The notes beneath the pieces are model-generated. The model searched no databases. It was not told the DNA's origin and worked only from the letters and a program-made list of their open reading frames with translations. A stretch of DNA of 64,000 nt, taken from Desulfobotulus alkaliphilus (lineage in GTDB: Bacteria; Desulfobacterota; Desulfobacteria; Desulfobacterales; ASO4-4). Shown piece by piece: positions 8,466-16,653 of the stretch; the first letter of the stretch is position 1, and each line of letters begins with the position of its first letter. The translations under genes were made by a program, and so were the position numbers. The stretch spans positions 25,490 through 89,489 of the forward strand of contig NZ_VLLC01000015.1 in assembly GCF_007830435.1 (NCBI RefSeq), in the 5' to 3' direction.

Positions 8466-8774
8466 CTATGGCCTTTTGGGAACAAAGGGGAAAAAGACGT
8501 ACTCCTTGTCCTGTACCTGAAATACGGTCCGGTCCTCCTCATTTTCCGCAAGCTTTCCTTCTATGATTCGCTTGCATCCGAAATCATAGAAAATGATCTG
8601 GTGGGTGGGCATGGCCTCTTCGCTGAGACCCTGATCCCTGTACGCTTTCTGCTGCTCTTCCGGAGAAAGCCTGCGTACCCGCAACTGCTGACAACGCTCA
8701 CGGGTTTCTTCCTTGTTCTGACGGATGGCAACAACGTAGTTTCCGTAAGATTTGATGGGCATCCTGATTTCCAT
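8466..8774 (-). CDS. Hypothetical protein, 102 aa
   Basis: Soluble, charged 102-residue protein with a helical N-terminal half rich in Glu, Gln and Arg and a beta-rich C-terminal half (IIFYDFGCKRIIEGKLAENEEDRTVFQVQDKEYVFF, given here only as a description of residues about 60-97). AAGGAAGGA precedes the start. No family recognised. Repeat A2 begins 28 bases upstream of its start codon, so the element lies in or near its promoter. Confidence 0.55.
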   Translation of the reverse strand: MEIRMPIKSYGNYVVAIRQNKEETRERCQQLRVRRLSPEEQQKAYRDQGLSEEAMPTHQIIFYDFGCKRIIEGKLAENEEDRTVFQVQDKEYVFFPFVPKRP

Positions 8775-8801
8775 GTCCGTTCATCCTTCCTTATCTTTTT
8801 T

Positions 8802-9147
8802 GTAATTATTCAGCACAGCTTATTCCAAACTGCCAATGCTGTAGTTACAGCAGCTTCGTACTGTTGCAAGGCTCCGTGGCTATTTGCAAGTGACATTGCA
8901 ATCGTTTCGGATCAAAGCTTTGCAGGCCTGTGCGAAAGAAGCGGCAAACTGTCTGAGCCGCCACAAAGGCAGCGTACCAAGGCATGCCATGGTAATAAAA
9001 AGCTTATCCTGCCTGTGGCGGCGAGTTTTTGCCGCTTCCGCACAGGGCAAGAAGCTTCCGAATAAGATTGCGTCACGAGCAAATAGCCTGGGGCCTGTGC
9101 ATCTGTCTTGCAGGTATGATACTTGGAAACCCGTGCTGAACAGTTAC
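8802..9147 (+). mobile_element. Family A nested palindromic repeat, copy A2 (core + module M1)
   Basis: Well-preserved 346-bp copy. Ends are GTAATTATTCAGCACAG and GTGCTGAACAGTTAC, flanked by the 8-bp direct repeat TCTTTTTT (8794-8801 and 9148-9155). Module M1 (about 8911-9066) interrupts the core and is itself an inverted repeat: GCCTGTGCGAAAGAAGCGGC pairs with GCCGCTTCCGCACAGGGC, and GCCGCCACA with TGTGGCGGC. At its tip TACCAAGGCATGCCATGGTA is a further near-perfect palindrome. Confidence 0.9.
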
Positions 9148-9209
9148 TCTTTTTTTAAAAAAGCATACCTTGCTCCGGTGCATAAGGATATGGCGTAAAG
9201 TAAAGGTCT

Positions 9210-9851
9210 TCAGACCAGCAGAACACCGGTCCATGTTACGCTGTCAGCTACGGGAAAAGCTGCTGTGTCCAGTCCGGCCCGCTCAAGGCTTGCCAGTACA
9301 TCAATACCCATGGCTTCCATGGATGGACGGGCTTTAAAGGGATGACGGCAGGCAGTCCCTCCGGTGAGGGCCACGCACTCATCACAGAGACGGCAGCATC
9401 CTCCTATCAGTCCCAGAGCAAAGCGGTAGCGGTACTCAAAAGCCCATTTTTCCGCCTGATTAACAAGGTGATGCAGTTTTCCGGCAGGGGCGTAGATGTC
9501 CGCTTTCCTTGTTTCATCGGGTTTGTCCGGAAGGTCCTTTTTAAAATGATCTGTTTTTAGAAGATCTGCTTTTACCTGAATGAGAATGGCCGCATTGTAA
9601 CGGGCCAGTGCTTTCCGGAAAAATCCAAAGGAAGGAACAACAAGGGGAGGGCACATGAGATTTTTGCCGTAACTGTCACAGAGGGGAATCAGGCATTTCA
9701 TTCGCACCCTTTCATCCACGAGAATCGCTGAGCTTTTTACGATTTTTGTGGCAAAAGCGCCTTCCTGCATCAGACGGGATGAAATGTCACTGAGAAATTC
9801 CGGGTTTTCAGGATGCACGACAGGGGCATGTGACCGGACCTGACGGGTCAT
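9210..9851 (-). CDS. DUF2284 predicted metal-binding protein
   Basis: Cysteine-rich protein of the DUF2284 family, 213 residues, function unknown but probably metal or FeS binding. Cysteines lie in KCLIPLCDSYGKNLMCPP near the N-terminus and in GGCCRLCDECVALTGGTACRHP near the C-terminus. The start is placed at 9851 because AAAGGGGGTC precedes it; longer in-frame starts would overlap cobO. It is the last gene of the mutase-cobO transcript, 67 bases after cobO. A role linked to B12 or its corrinoid metabolism is possible but only from context. Confidence 0.8.
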   Translation of the reverse strand: MTRQVRSHAPVVHPENPEFLSDISSRLMQEGAFATKIVKSSAILVDERVRMKCLIPLCDSYGKNLMCPPLVVPSFGFFRKALARYNAAILIQVKADLLKTDHFKKDLPDKPDETRKADIYAPAGKLHHLVNQAEKWAFEYRYRFALGLIGGCCRLCDECVALTGGTACRHPFKARPSMEAMGIDVLASLERAGLDTAAFPVADSVTWTGVLLV

Positions 9852-9918
9852 TTCTGACCCCCTTTCTTTGTTTCCATGGGGTCCTTCAGCAGAACAGAAG
9901 GCCCATGGAGAGGGTTTT

Positions 9919-10476
9919 TCAGTGTTCAATGCCCGCCCTTGCCGTAACACCTTGATGGTAATGGTGTTTGATTTCCCTGACCTCACTGACCATATCCGCC
10001 AGTTCAATGATTTCCACGGGAGCATAACGGCCGGACAAAACGAGATCCATCATGGGTGGCTTGTTTCGGATCAGTTCAACAACATCTTCCACCTCAATCA
10101 GGCCGAAATCCATGGCCACATTGATTTCATCAAGGATGATCATCTGATATTCACCTGAGGCAATGGATTTTTCGGCGATTTTGAGTCCTTCCTGAGCCAG
10201 TTCCACATCCAGAGGTGCAGGGTTTTCCTTCATGACGAAACTGGGCAGACCGCACTGGATTGCCGTCAGCCTCTCTGAAAGGTAGTTTTCTATGGCAAGT
10301 ATTTCTCCATATTTTTCTCCCTTCATGAACTGGATGATTAAAACCCTGTTGCCGTGGCCGATGCTGCGCAGGGCCTGCCCCAGGCAGGATGTGGTTTTTC
10401 CTTTTCCATCCCCTGTAATCACAAGCACCAGTCCCCGCTTATGGCGCTCCATGGTAGCTGCTATAGATTCTTCCAT
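9919..10476 (-). CDS. cobO: Cob(I)alamin adenosyltransferase, CobO/BtuR type
   Basis: Attaches the adenosyl group of ATP to reduced corrinoid, giving adenosylcobalamin. The 185-residue length is normal. The P-loop GDGKGKTTS near residue 22, the FMKGEKYGE segment and DEINVAMDFGLI with the second acidic site match the family. It lies 92 bases after the MeaB-type gene in the mutase operon, so the cofactor the mutase needs is made next to the mutase and its chaperone. Confidence 0.92.
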   Translation of the reverse strand: MEESIAATMERHKRGLVLVITGDGKGKTTSCLGQALRSIGHGNRVLIIQFMKGEKYGEILAIENYLSERLTAIQCGLPSFVMKENPAPLDVELAQEGLKIAEKSIASGEYQMIILDEINVAMDFGLIEVEDVVELIRNKPPMMDLVLSGRYAPVEIIELADMVSEVREIKHHYHQGVTARAGIEH

Positions 10477-10497
10477 ATGCTGTCACTCCGGAATAGA

Positions 10498-10527
10498 ACC
10501 CGGTTCCCTGCTGAGGAGGAACCGGGT
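10498..10527 (-). other. Intergenic hairpin between the MeaB-type gene and cobO
   Basis: Perfect 10-bp inverted repeat ACCCGGTTCC / GGAACCGGGT with a 10-base loop. No T-run follows on either strand, so it may be a weak terminator or an mRNA processing/stability hairpin that lowers cobO expression relative to the mutase genes. Confidence 0.5.
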
Positions 10528-10568
10528 CTGGGATTAATGGATTCTCTGGCGGATAGCCAGGCATTCTT

Positions 10569-11543
10569 TCAGGTCATTTTTTTTAAATACCGGGTAGCAA
10601 TTTCTTCCGCCAGTGTGTAGGGATCTGTTTCCTTATTCACAAGCCGCCCTATCATGGCATCCAACTCGCCATTGGCCATGAGATCATTGAGTACGGGATC
10701 AAGTATGGCACAGCGGATGGCTTCATTGAACTCCGTTGCGGCCTTTCTGGCAGACCAGTTTCCAATGAGACTTTTGCTGACAAGATGTTCGTAGTGCTCG
10801 TTGATGCTTAATGCAAGATCGCTTACGCTCTGACTGAAACCTGATGGCTCAAAGGCGTTGTCACATTTCAGAATGGGAGGTCGCCAGCCGCCGGGAAAGG
10901 CGGATTCCGGTGCCATGTTGAGCATGGTCACCAGCTCCCTGCGGAGCTTGGAAGATCCTTCCCTTTCCGCCTTGTTGATGACAAAGATGCTGGCTATTTC
11001 CAGTATCCCCGCCTTAATGGCCTGAATGTCGTCGCCCATGCCGGGTATGAGAACCACAAGAACCGTGTGGGCATAGTGCATGATGTCCACTTCCTGCTGA
11101 CCCGTACCCACGGTTTCCACAAGAATGACATCCTTACCCATGACATCCATGATGTGGATGGCATCCCCCACAGCTCTGGAAAGTCCGCCCAGAGCCCCCC
11201 GTGTGGCAACACTCCGCACGAAAACGCCGGGATCCTCCGCATGGCGCTGCATCCGTATGCGGTCCCCGAGAATGGCACCGCCCGTGAAAGGACTTGTGGG
11301 ATCCACGGCGATGACACCTACGGTTCTTCCCATTTTACGGAAAGCATCAATGAGTCCGTCCACCAGTGTGCTTTTGCCCGCTCCCGGCGGACCCGTCAGG
11401 CCGACAACGTGGGAGTGGCCCGTTAAGGGAAAAATATCCTTCATGGTACTGCGGGCTTCAGCCACATTGTCTTCAATATGACGGATGAGACGTGATGCAG
11501 ATCTTACATCTCCGGATTGAATTTTTTTTACTTTATCGACCAT
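10569..11543 (-). CDS. meaB: MeaB/ArgK-type G-protein chaperone of the acyl-CoA mutase
   Basis: GTPase that loads adenosylcobalamin into a B12-dependent mutase and protects it from inactivation. The 324-residue protein has Walker A GPPGAGKST, AVDPTSPFTGGAILGDRIRM, the MeaB segment ETVGTGQQEVDI, and NKAE for guanine recognition. The start is placed at 11543 (MVDKVKK), one base after the small subunit stop; the upstream in-frame extension would run through that gene. When paired with an isobutyryl-CoA mutase such proteins have been called MeaI. Confidence 0.93.
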   Translation of the reverse strand: MVDKVKKIQSGDVRSASRLIRHIEDNVAEARSTMKDIFPLTGHSHVVGLTGPPGAGKSTLVDGLIDAFRKMGRTVGVIAVDPTSPFTGGAILGDRIRMQRHAEDPGVFVRSVATRGALGGLSRAVGDAIHIMDVMGKDVILVETVGTGQQEVDIMHYAHTVLVVLIPGMGDDIQAIKAGILEIASIFVINKAEREGSSKLRRELVTMLNMAPESAFPGGWRPPILKCDNAFEPSGFSQSVSDLALSINEHYEHLVSKSLIGNWSARKAATEFNEAIRCAILDPVLNDLMANGELDAMIGRLVNKETDPYTLAEEIATRYLKKMT

Positions 11544-11544
11544 A

Positions 11545-11949
11545 TCAGTCTCTCTTTTTGACGTTTTGTCTGAACCATTCCACGATATCGTCAAGTTTTT
11601 CTCCGGGAGTGAACAGGGCCTTGAGGCCTGCGTCATAAAGGAACTGAAAATCCTGATCCGGTATGATACCACCGCCAACCACGTCAATGTCATCGGCTCC
11701 CCGCTGCCTGAGCTGCTCCACAACGGCAGGGAAGAGGTAGCGGTGGGCACCGGAGAGACAGCTCAGGCCAACCACATCCACATCCTCCTGAATGGCTGCC
11801 GCTGCAATCTGTTCGGGGGTCTGGTGGCAGCCCGTATAAATCACTTCAAAACCCGCATCCCGAAAACAACGGGCCAGTACCCTGGCACCTCTGTCATGAC
11901 CGTCCAAACCCGGTTTTGCAACCATCACACGAATAATATGTTCTGACAT
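11545..11949 (-). CDS. Acyl-CoA mutase small (B12-binding) subunit
   Basis: 134-residue cobalamin-binding domain that carries adenosylcobalamin for the large subunit. The lower-ligand motif DGHDRG (DxHxxG), the SCLSGAH segment and the GGGIIP loop are all present. A separate short subunit of this size is typical of isobutyryl-CoA mutase (IcmB) and of two-subunit mutases in archaea and some anaerobes. It follows the large subunit by 125 bases and precedes the G-protein gene by one base. Confidence 0.93.
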   Translation of the reverse strand: MSEHIIRVMVAKPGLDGHDRGARVLARCFRDAGFEVIYTGCHQTPEQIAAAAIQEDVDVVGLSCLSGAHRYLFPAVVEQLRQRGADDIDVVGGGIIPDQDFQFLYDAGLKALFTPGEKLDDIVEWFRQNVKKRD

Positions 11950-12074
11950 TATGGATATACCTCCATGCGCTCATGTCGCGTTATACAGCCAGTTTCACAA
12001 ATCATGGTGAGTCGGGAGGCACAGGATGCCTTTTCATCCTGCCTCCCGGTTTCAGGCCTCAGATATTTTTCTGA

Positions 12075-13757
12075 TCAGTAGAGACCCGGATCACGGTATT
12101 CTCCGTACACCTCGCGGTACACGTCACAGATTTCCTGTACGCTGGCGAAGTTTTTAACGGCTTCAATGCAGTGGGGCATGACATTGTCACCCTTTTTACA
12201 GGCGTTTTTAATGTCTTCAAGGGATCTTTTGACAGCCTTGTCATCCCTTTTTCTCCGGACGGCTTCAAGGCTTTTAATCTGTTCAATTTCTACGGTATCG
12301 TCAATTTCCACAAGGGGAATGGGTGAGGGTTCGGCGGAAACATACTTGTTGATGCCGACCATGATCTTTTCACCGGCATCAATCTGCTTCTGGAAATGAT
12401 AGGCCGCATCGGCAATTTCAAGCTGGGGATAGCCCTTTTCAATGGCAGCGACCATGCCGCCCATGTCATCAATCTTATGGATGTATTCCCAGGCCTTTTC
12501 TTCCAGTTCATTGGTAAGGGACTCAACAAAATAGGAGCCTGCCAGAGGATCAATCGTATTGGCTACACCGGTCTCCTCGGCTATGATCTGCTGGGTTCTC
12601 AGGGCGATCTGCACGGCATGATCCGATGGCAGACAGAGCACCTCATCAAGGGAGTTGGTATGCAGGGACTGGGTTCCGCCCAGTACGGCGGCAAGGGCCT
12701 GTGTGGCTGTGCGGATTACATTGTTGTAGGGCTGCTGTGCGGTGAGGGAACATCCTGCCGTCTGGGTATGGAAACGCATCCACCAGGAACGCTGATCCTG
12801 GGATTTGTAACGATCCCGCATGGCTTTGGCCCAGATTCTTCGGGCAGCACGCAGTTTGGCGATTTCTTCGAAGAAATCACTGTGGGAATTGAAGAAGAAG
12901 GAAAGTCTCGGAGCAAAGGCATCCACGTGGAGCCCTTTGCGGCGGATGACATCTTCCACATATTCCATACCGTCCCTGAGGGTGAAGGCCAGTTCCTGCA
13001 CTGCCGTGGCACCGGCTTCACGGATATGATACCCGCTGATGGAGATGGTGTTCCAGCGGGGGACATGTTTGGCGCCGAACTCAACGGTGTCGCTGACCAG
13101 TTTTACGGAAGGGTCCGGAGGACACATGAGGGTTTTCTGGGCGATGAATTCCTTGAGCATGTCATTTTGTATGGTGCCCCCGATTTTTGTAAGGGGGATT
13201 CCTTTAAGTTCTGCTGCGGCGCAGTACATGGCCCATAAAACCGTTGCCGGTGGGTTGATGGTCATGGAGGTGGTCACCTGATCCATGGGGATGCCATCCA
13301 CAAGCTGCATGAAGTCATCCAGGGTATCAATGGCCACACCGCATTTACCGCACTCGCCCCTTGCCTTGGGAGAGTCTGTGTCGTAGCCCATCAGTGTGGG
13401 GAAATCAAAGGCCGTACTCAGCCCGGTCTGTCCTTCCCTCAGCAGCATATGCCAGCGTTCGTTGGTGGTTTTTGCATTGCCCATCCCGGAAAACATTCGG
13501 AATGTCCAGTATTTTCCCCTGTAACCCGTTGGCTGGTTGCCCCTGATGAAGGGGAACTGTCCCGGATACCCGATATCCTGTTCAAAATCCATGTGCTGAA
13601 TGTCTTCGGGTCCGTAAAGGCGTTTGATTTCAAGGTCTGAGACCGTTGACCATCTGGGCTTCTGATCCGGGCCTTTGGCAATGACCTTTTTTACCTCATC
13701 TTCCCACTTCTGGCGCATCCGGCTGGAACTTTCCAGAACTTCCTTGGAAAAATACAT
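12075..13757 (-). CDS. icmA: Acyl-CoA mutase large subunit, isobutyryl-CoA mutase-like
   Basis: 560-residue TIM-barrel half of a B12-dependent mutase, with RRIWAKAMRDRY and HTQTAGCSLTAQQPYNN. In methylmalonyl-CoA mutase the substrate carboxylate is held by Tyr89 and Arg207. By hand alignment the matching residues here are Phe (in FRMFSGMG) and Gln (in KEFIAQKT), the pair reported for isobutyryl-CoA mutase. The catalytic Gln (GGTIQND) and His (SGYHIREAG) are kept. This suggests isobutyryl-CoA/butyryl-CoA interconversion; automatic tools would call it methylmalonyl-CoA mutase. A sigma-54 promoter lies upstream at 14015-14030. Confidence 0.8.
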   Translation of the reverse strand: MYFSKEVLESSSRMRQKWEDEVKKVIAKGPDQKPRWSTVSDLEIKRLYGPEDIQHMDFEQDIGYPGQFPFIRGNQPTGYRGKYWTFRMFSGMGNAKTTNERWHMLLREGQTGLSTAFDFPTLMGYDTDSPKARGECGKCGVAIDTLDDFMQLVDGIPMDQVTTSMTINPPATVLWAMYCAAAELKGIPLTKIGGTIQNDMLKEFIAQKTLMCPPDPSVKLVSDTVEFGAKHVPRWNTISISGYHIREAGATAVQELAFTLRDGMEYVEDVIRRKGLHVDAFAPRLSFFFNSHSDFFEEIAKLRAARRIWAKAMRDRYKSQDQRSWWMRFHTQTAGCSLTAQQPYNNVIRTATQALAAVLGGTQSLHTNSLDEVLCLPSDHAVQIALRTQQIIAEETGVANTIDPLAGSYFVESLTNELEEKAWEYIHKIDDMGGMVAAIEKGYPQLEIADAAYHFQKQIDAGEKIMVGINKYVSAEPSPIPLVEIDDTVEIEQIKSLEAVRRKRDDKAVKRSLEDIKNACKKGDNVMPHCIEAVKNFASVQEICDVYREVYGEYRDPGLY

Positions 13758-14014
13758 ATGTTCACCAATCCTTTTTCTGACTTCAGGTTAACTGCACGCT
13801 GAAAGTTTGTTTCAGCATTTAGATGGACCTGCTTATTTATGCCTTATGCTGTATCCCGTCAGATGAACGGCTTGCATTTCGTCTGATTCCTGACAACAAA
13901 ACATGCCTTGTATGGGTGATCGGTGTTTTGTCCGGATTGTCGGTTAAGGTGTTGCCTGCCGGTTAAAATTCAGGATGCATCCCAAGTGATAAATTTGTAT
14001 TTTGAGTTTTGTAG

Positions 14015-14030
14015 TGCAATGGGTATGCCA
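14015..14030 (-). promoter_or_regulatory. Sigma-54 promoter of the mutase-MeaB-cobO operon
   Basis: On the minus strand TGGCATA-CCCA-TTGCA, with GG and GC separated by exactly 10 bp, fits the sigma-54 consensus closely. Transcription would start near 14004, giving a leader of about 250 bases before the mutase gene. Promoter match is strong; activity is inferred. Confidence 0.75.
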
Positions 14031-14136
14031 GTTTTATTTTGAAAGGATCTTCCTGCCTTAAGGCAAAGGCGTTTCACTGGTTTTGGAGGATAAGCCGCTT
14101 CTTTATCCACGCCATTTTTATATATTTGGAAGACGG

Positions 14137-14168
14137 TTTGCCTGTATTTCATATCGCAGACAGGTAAA
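14137..14168 (-). promoter_or_regulatory. Candidate activator dyad upstream of the mutase promoter
   Basis: TTTGCCTGT and ACAGGTAAA form an 8-of-9 dyad with a 14-base centre, about 120 bp upstream of the -24 box, the usual enhancer distance. It differs from the CGGC dyads at 1248-1371, so a different activator would be expected. Confidence 0.45.
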
Positions 14169-14536
14169 TTATATTTCCATATGTTTTGTATATGACGCTG
14201 CCGTAAGTGTGCATAAAACGCCACGAAACGTTACTCTCACCTTGAAAATCTCTTTTATTGAATGAAATCATGGCTTTTTAAAAATGGTTTAAAAAAAGGA
14301 TGTGGCGATTTCGCACGGTTCAGGTTTTTTTTAAAAAAAATCAACGATGCGGCCACTCTTTCCATCCCGGCTAAAGGGGAGTCTGCCGGGCCTGTACGGC
14401 CTGATCGAAAAAAGGAAGTTTCAGTACAAAGGGTGCTATGGCCCTCGTTTTGCAGCCTTATCTCAAATATTGAAACAGGTATCAGGAGAGAGCTGGCCGA
14501 TATGGAATCCTTTTATACTTATCTGGAAAGGGCGAG
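14169..14536. other. Gene-poor stretch upstream of the DUF6125-like gene
   Basis: AT-rich at first, then ordinary composition. A 92-codon plus-strand frame (14262-14540) runs into the next gene but has no ribosome site and an uneven, Lys/Arg-rich composition, so I do not call it. No hairpin, repeat or RNA was recognised. Confidence 0.4.
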
Positions 14537-15289
14537 ATGATGTCAGAAAAAATGGATGAAAAGCAGTCTCCGGAAGCTTCCGTCTCCATGCTTATGGATC
14601 TTTTGCACCGCAGCATGGTTCACTACGGACTCTGGTTTGCCGAAGTAAGGCACCAGCTGGGTCCGGACCGCAGCCATGGGGTGATCGCTGAGGTTTCCGA
14701 TAAGGTTCTTGGCGTATATATGAACCGTTTTGCAAAGGTTCTTGGTTTTTCCATGAAAGACGGTCTTCCCGAACCCCTGCTGAATCTGCCCGAAGAAAAG
14801 AGGCTGGCACTCAGGGATGCGGTTTCCCAGAACTGGCTGGCTCTGGATGGTCTCTGGTTTCAGGGAGTGGAATTTGAACATGGCATGAACGATGCCAAGC
14901 GCTGCAATGATTCCTGCTGGGCGCACTTTTCTCCCTTTGAAGCAGCCATGATCCGTAAAAGCCTCGGTCTTGGGAAAAACCCCGGACTGGAAGGGCTGAA
15001 AAAAGCATTGAATTACAGGCTCTACGCCTTCATCAATGAGCAGAGCATCGAAGATACGGGACCGGACCGATTTGTTTTCCGCATGCACAAGTGCCGTGTG
15101 CAGGATGCACGTAAACGTAAAGGCCTTGAGGATTATCCATGTAAAAGTGCAGGAATGGTTGAATATCCTTTCTTTGCAAGGGAAATAGATCCCAGAATTA
15201 AGACCCGGTGCGTGGCCTGTCCTCCGGATGCCCATCCGGAAGAATGGTGGTGTGCCTGGGAATTTATTCTTGAAGGGGATAAAGCCTGA
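14537..15289 (+). CDS. Cysteine-rich cytosolic protein (DUF6125-like)
   Basis: 250-residue soluble protein resembling a family I recall as DUF6125, common in anaerobic Desulfobacterota and of unknown function. Conserved-looking cysteines lie in CNDSCW (mid-protein), MHKCRVQDARKRKGL, YPCKSAG, TRCVACPPD and WWCAWEF at the C-terminus, which suggests a metal centre or a link to thiazoline/amide hydrolase-like folds. AAAGGGCG precedes ATG 14537. It is a single gene, ended by a hairpin at 15304. Confidence 0.75.
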   Translation: MMSEKMDEKQSPEASVSMLMDLLHRSMVHYGLWFAEVRHQLGPDRSHGVIAEVSDKVLGVYMNRFAKVLGFSMKDGLPEPLLNLPEEKRLALRDAVSQNWLALDGLWFQGVEFEHGMNDAKRCNDSCWAHFSPFEAAMIRKSLGLGKNPGLEGLKKALNYRLYAFINEQSIEDTGPDRFVFRMHKCRVQDARKRKGLEDYPCKSAGMVEYPFFAREIDPRIKTRCVACPPDAHPEEWWCAWEFILEGDKA

Positions 15290-15303
15290 AAAAATCCTGC
15301 AAA

Positions 15304-15330
15304 GGCCGTCATGGATAAGCAATGACGGCC
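15304..15330 (+). terminator. Probable terminator after the DUF6125-like gene
   Basis: GGCCGTCAT / ATGACGGCC hairpin with 9-base loop, T-run (CTTTTTTT) about 12 bases later. It isolates the riboswitch that follows. Confidence 0.6.
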
Positions 15331-15394
15331 ATTCCCAAGAAACTTTTTTTCAATAAGAACCCTTGAGTTTTTTCAGAGTCCATGACAGAAACGT

Positions 15395-15562
15395 TGCGTT
15401 CAGGGTGCGCTTTGCGCTTCATAGGGAATCCCGTGAAAATCGGGAACGGGCCCACCGCTGTAACCGGGGATGTTTTTTATAAAAGTGTCACTGTCCTTGA
15501 AAAGGATGGGAAGGCCATTAAAAAACAGATGATCCGGAAAGTCAGAAGACCTGCCCTGAAAG
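15395..15562 (+). promoter_or_regulatory. Cobalamin riboswitch
   Basis: RNA switch that senses adenosylcobalamin. Closing helix TTCAGGG (15399) pairs with CCCTGAA (15554). Between them lie GGGAATCCCGTGAAAATCGGGA, the B12 box region GGGCCCACCGCTGTAACCGG, and AAGTCAGAAGACCTGCCC, the conserved 3' part. Downstream, GAGGATC (about 15581) can pair with GATCCTC ahead of a T-rich tract, a likely terminator platform. It precedes the B12 uptake operon. Confidence 0.92.
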
Positions 15563-15798
15563 CTTTTTCCCCGACCTCTTGAGGATCAGAGGGCGGAAAG
15601 AATGATCCAGACCCCTTAAGGGCGGATCCTCTGCATGAACCTTGTTTTTTCTTTTGGAAAGCGTGTTCAGGCATGTGGTTTTTTCGTAAGAACGGGCATT
15701 TTCATACGGCCCATGGATTTTTACGGATATTTTCTTTCCTTCCTTCTTTTCCCCATCAGGTCCTGTAAGTGACTTTTTTTACGGTGCAGGTATCCTGA

Positions 15799-16653
15799 AT
15801 GAAAAAAAATGCTGCCCTGATCGGGATCATTCTTCTTTTTTTCCCCTTTGTTCTTTCCGCCGAACCCCGGCGCATTCTGCCCATGGCTCCCAATCTTGTG
15901 GAGGCCGTGTTTGCGCTTGGAGCGGGAGACATGGTGGCAGCCATTCCGGAATATACCTCATGGCCTCCCGAGGCACTGGATCTGCCGGTGGTAGGGGGGT
16001 ACTTCAACCCCAATCTTGAGCGCATAGCCGCCATCAGGCCCGACCTTGTCATTCTGCAGGGCAGGCATGAAAAGGTGGATACATACTGCCGCAGACAGGG
16101 CATTCCCGTGCTGCGGGTGAGCATGGAAAACAGGGCTTCCATTGCACAAGGCATCCTTGCTCTGGGCAGGGCCCTGGAACGTGAAAATGAAGCCGTAAAA
16201 CTTGTTGATTCTCTGGAAGCAGAGCTGGAAAAAATCCGCATACGATATGAGAGAGCCCACCCTCCCGCCGTACTCCTTGTGCTGGGAACAACACCCGGCA
16301 CCCTTTCCCAGATCATGACCGCAGGAAAAAACTCCTACCTTACCGAACTCATCGCACTGGCCGGGGGAAAAAATATTTTTGACGACCATCCCCAGAGCTA
16401 TCCCTCCATTTCCAAGGAAGCCATTCTCATGCGTCAGCCGGATATCATCCTTGAACTGTTACCCGGAGAGTCCCCGCCAGCTCCGGAAGATCTTGTCAGA
16501 AAATGGCGGTCTCTTGGTCCCCTGCCTGCGGTGCGGCATGGCCGTATCCGGGCGCTTTCAGCAACCCATCTGCAGATGGCCGGTCCCCGTATTCCGGAAG
16601 CAGCGGCCCTTTTGGGGGAGGTGATGGAGGAGATGATGGCATGGGAGAATTAA
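15799..16653 (+). CDS. btuF: Periplasmic cobalamin-binding protein
   Basis: Substrate-binding protein of a B12 ABC importer, 284 residues. A signal peptide (MKKNAALIGIILLFFPFVLSA) is followed by RRILPMAPNLVEAVFALGAGDMVAAIPEY, the start of the TroA-like fold, and by the central helix. WPPEALDLPVVGGYFNPN is typical of BtuF-type proteins. It is the first gene behind the cobalamin riboswitch and overlaps the ATPase gene by 13 bases. A siderophore-binding relative is the alternative, but the riboswitch settles the ligand. Confidence 0.92.
   Translation: MKKNAALIGIILLFFPFVLSAEPRRILPMAPNLVEAVFALGAGDMVAAIPEYTSWPPEALDLPVVGGYFNPNLERIAAIRPDLVILQGRHEKVDTYCRRQGIPVLRVSMENRASIAQGILALGRALERENEAVKLVDSLEAELEKIRIRYERAHPPAVLLVLGTTPGTLSQIMTAGKNSYLTELIALAGGKNIFDDHPQSYPSISKEAILMRQPDIILELLPGESPPAPEDLVRKWRSLGPLPAVRHGRIRALSATHLQMAGPRIPEAAALLGEVMEEMMAWEN

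Noticed and set aside
8802..9147. Possible CRISPR array because of repeated palindromes
   Set aside because: Copies are dispersed kilobases apart with transposition-type flanks; there are no regularly spaced short repeats and no cas genes.
12075..13757. Plain methylmalonyl-CoA mutase annotation
   Set aside because: The Tyr and Arg that hold the substrate carboxylate appear as Phe and Gln; kept as an alternative only.
13970..14224. 84-codon minus-strand frame upstream of the mutase
   Set aside because: Covers the sigma-54 promoter, has no ribosome site and no recognisable features.
14262..14540. 92-codon plus-strand frame before the DUF6125-like gene
   Set aside because: No ribosome site, irregular composition and overlap with the next start.
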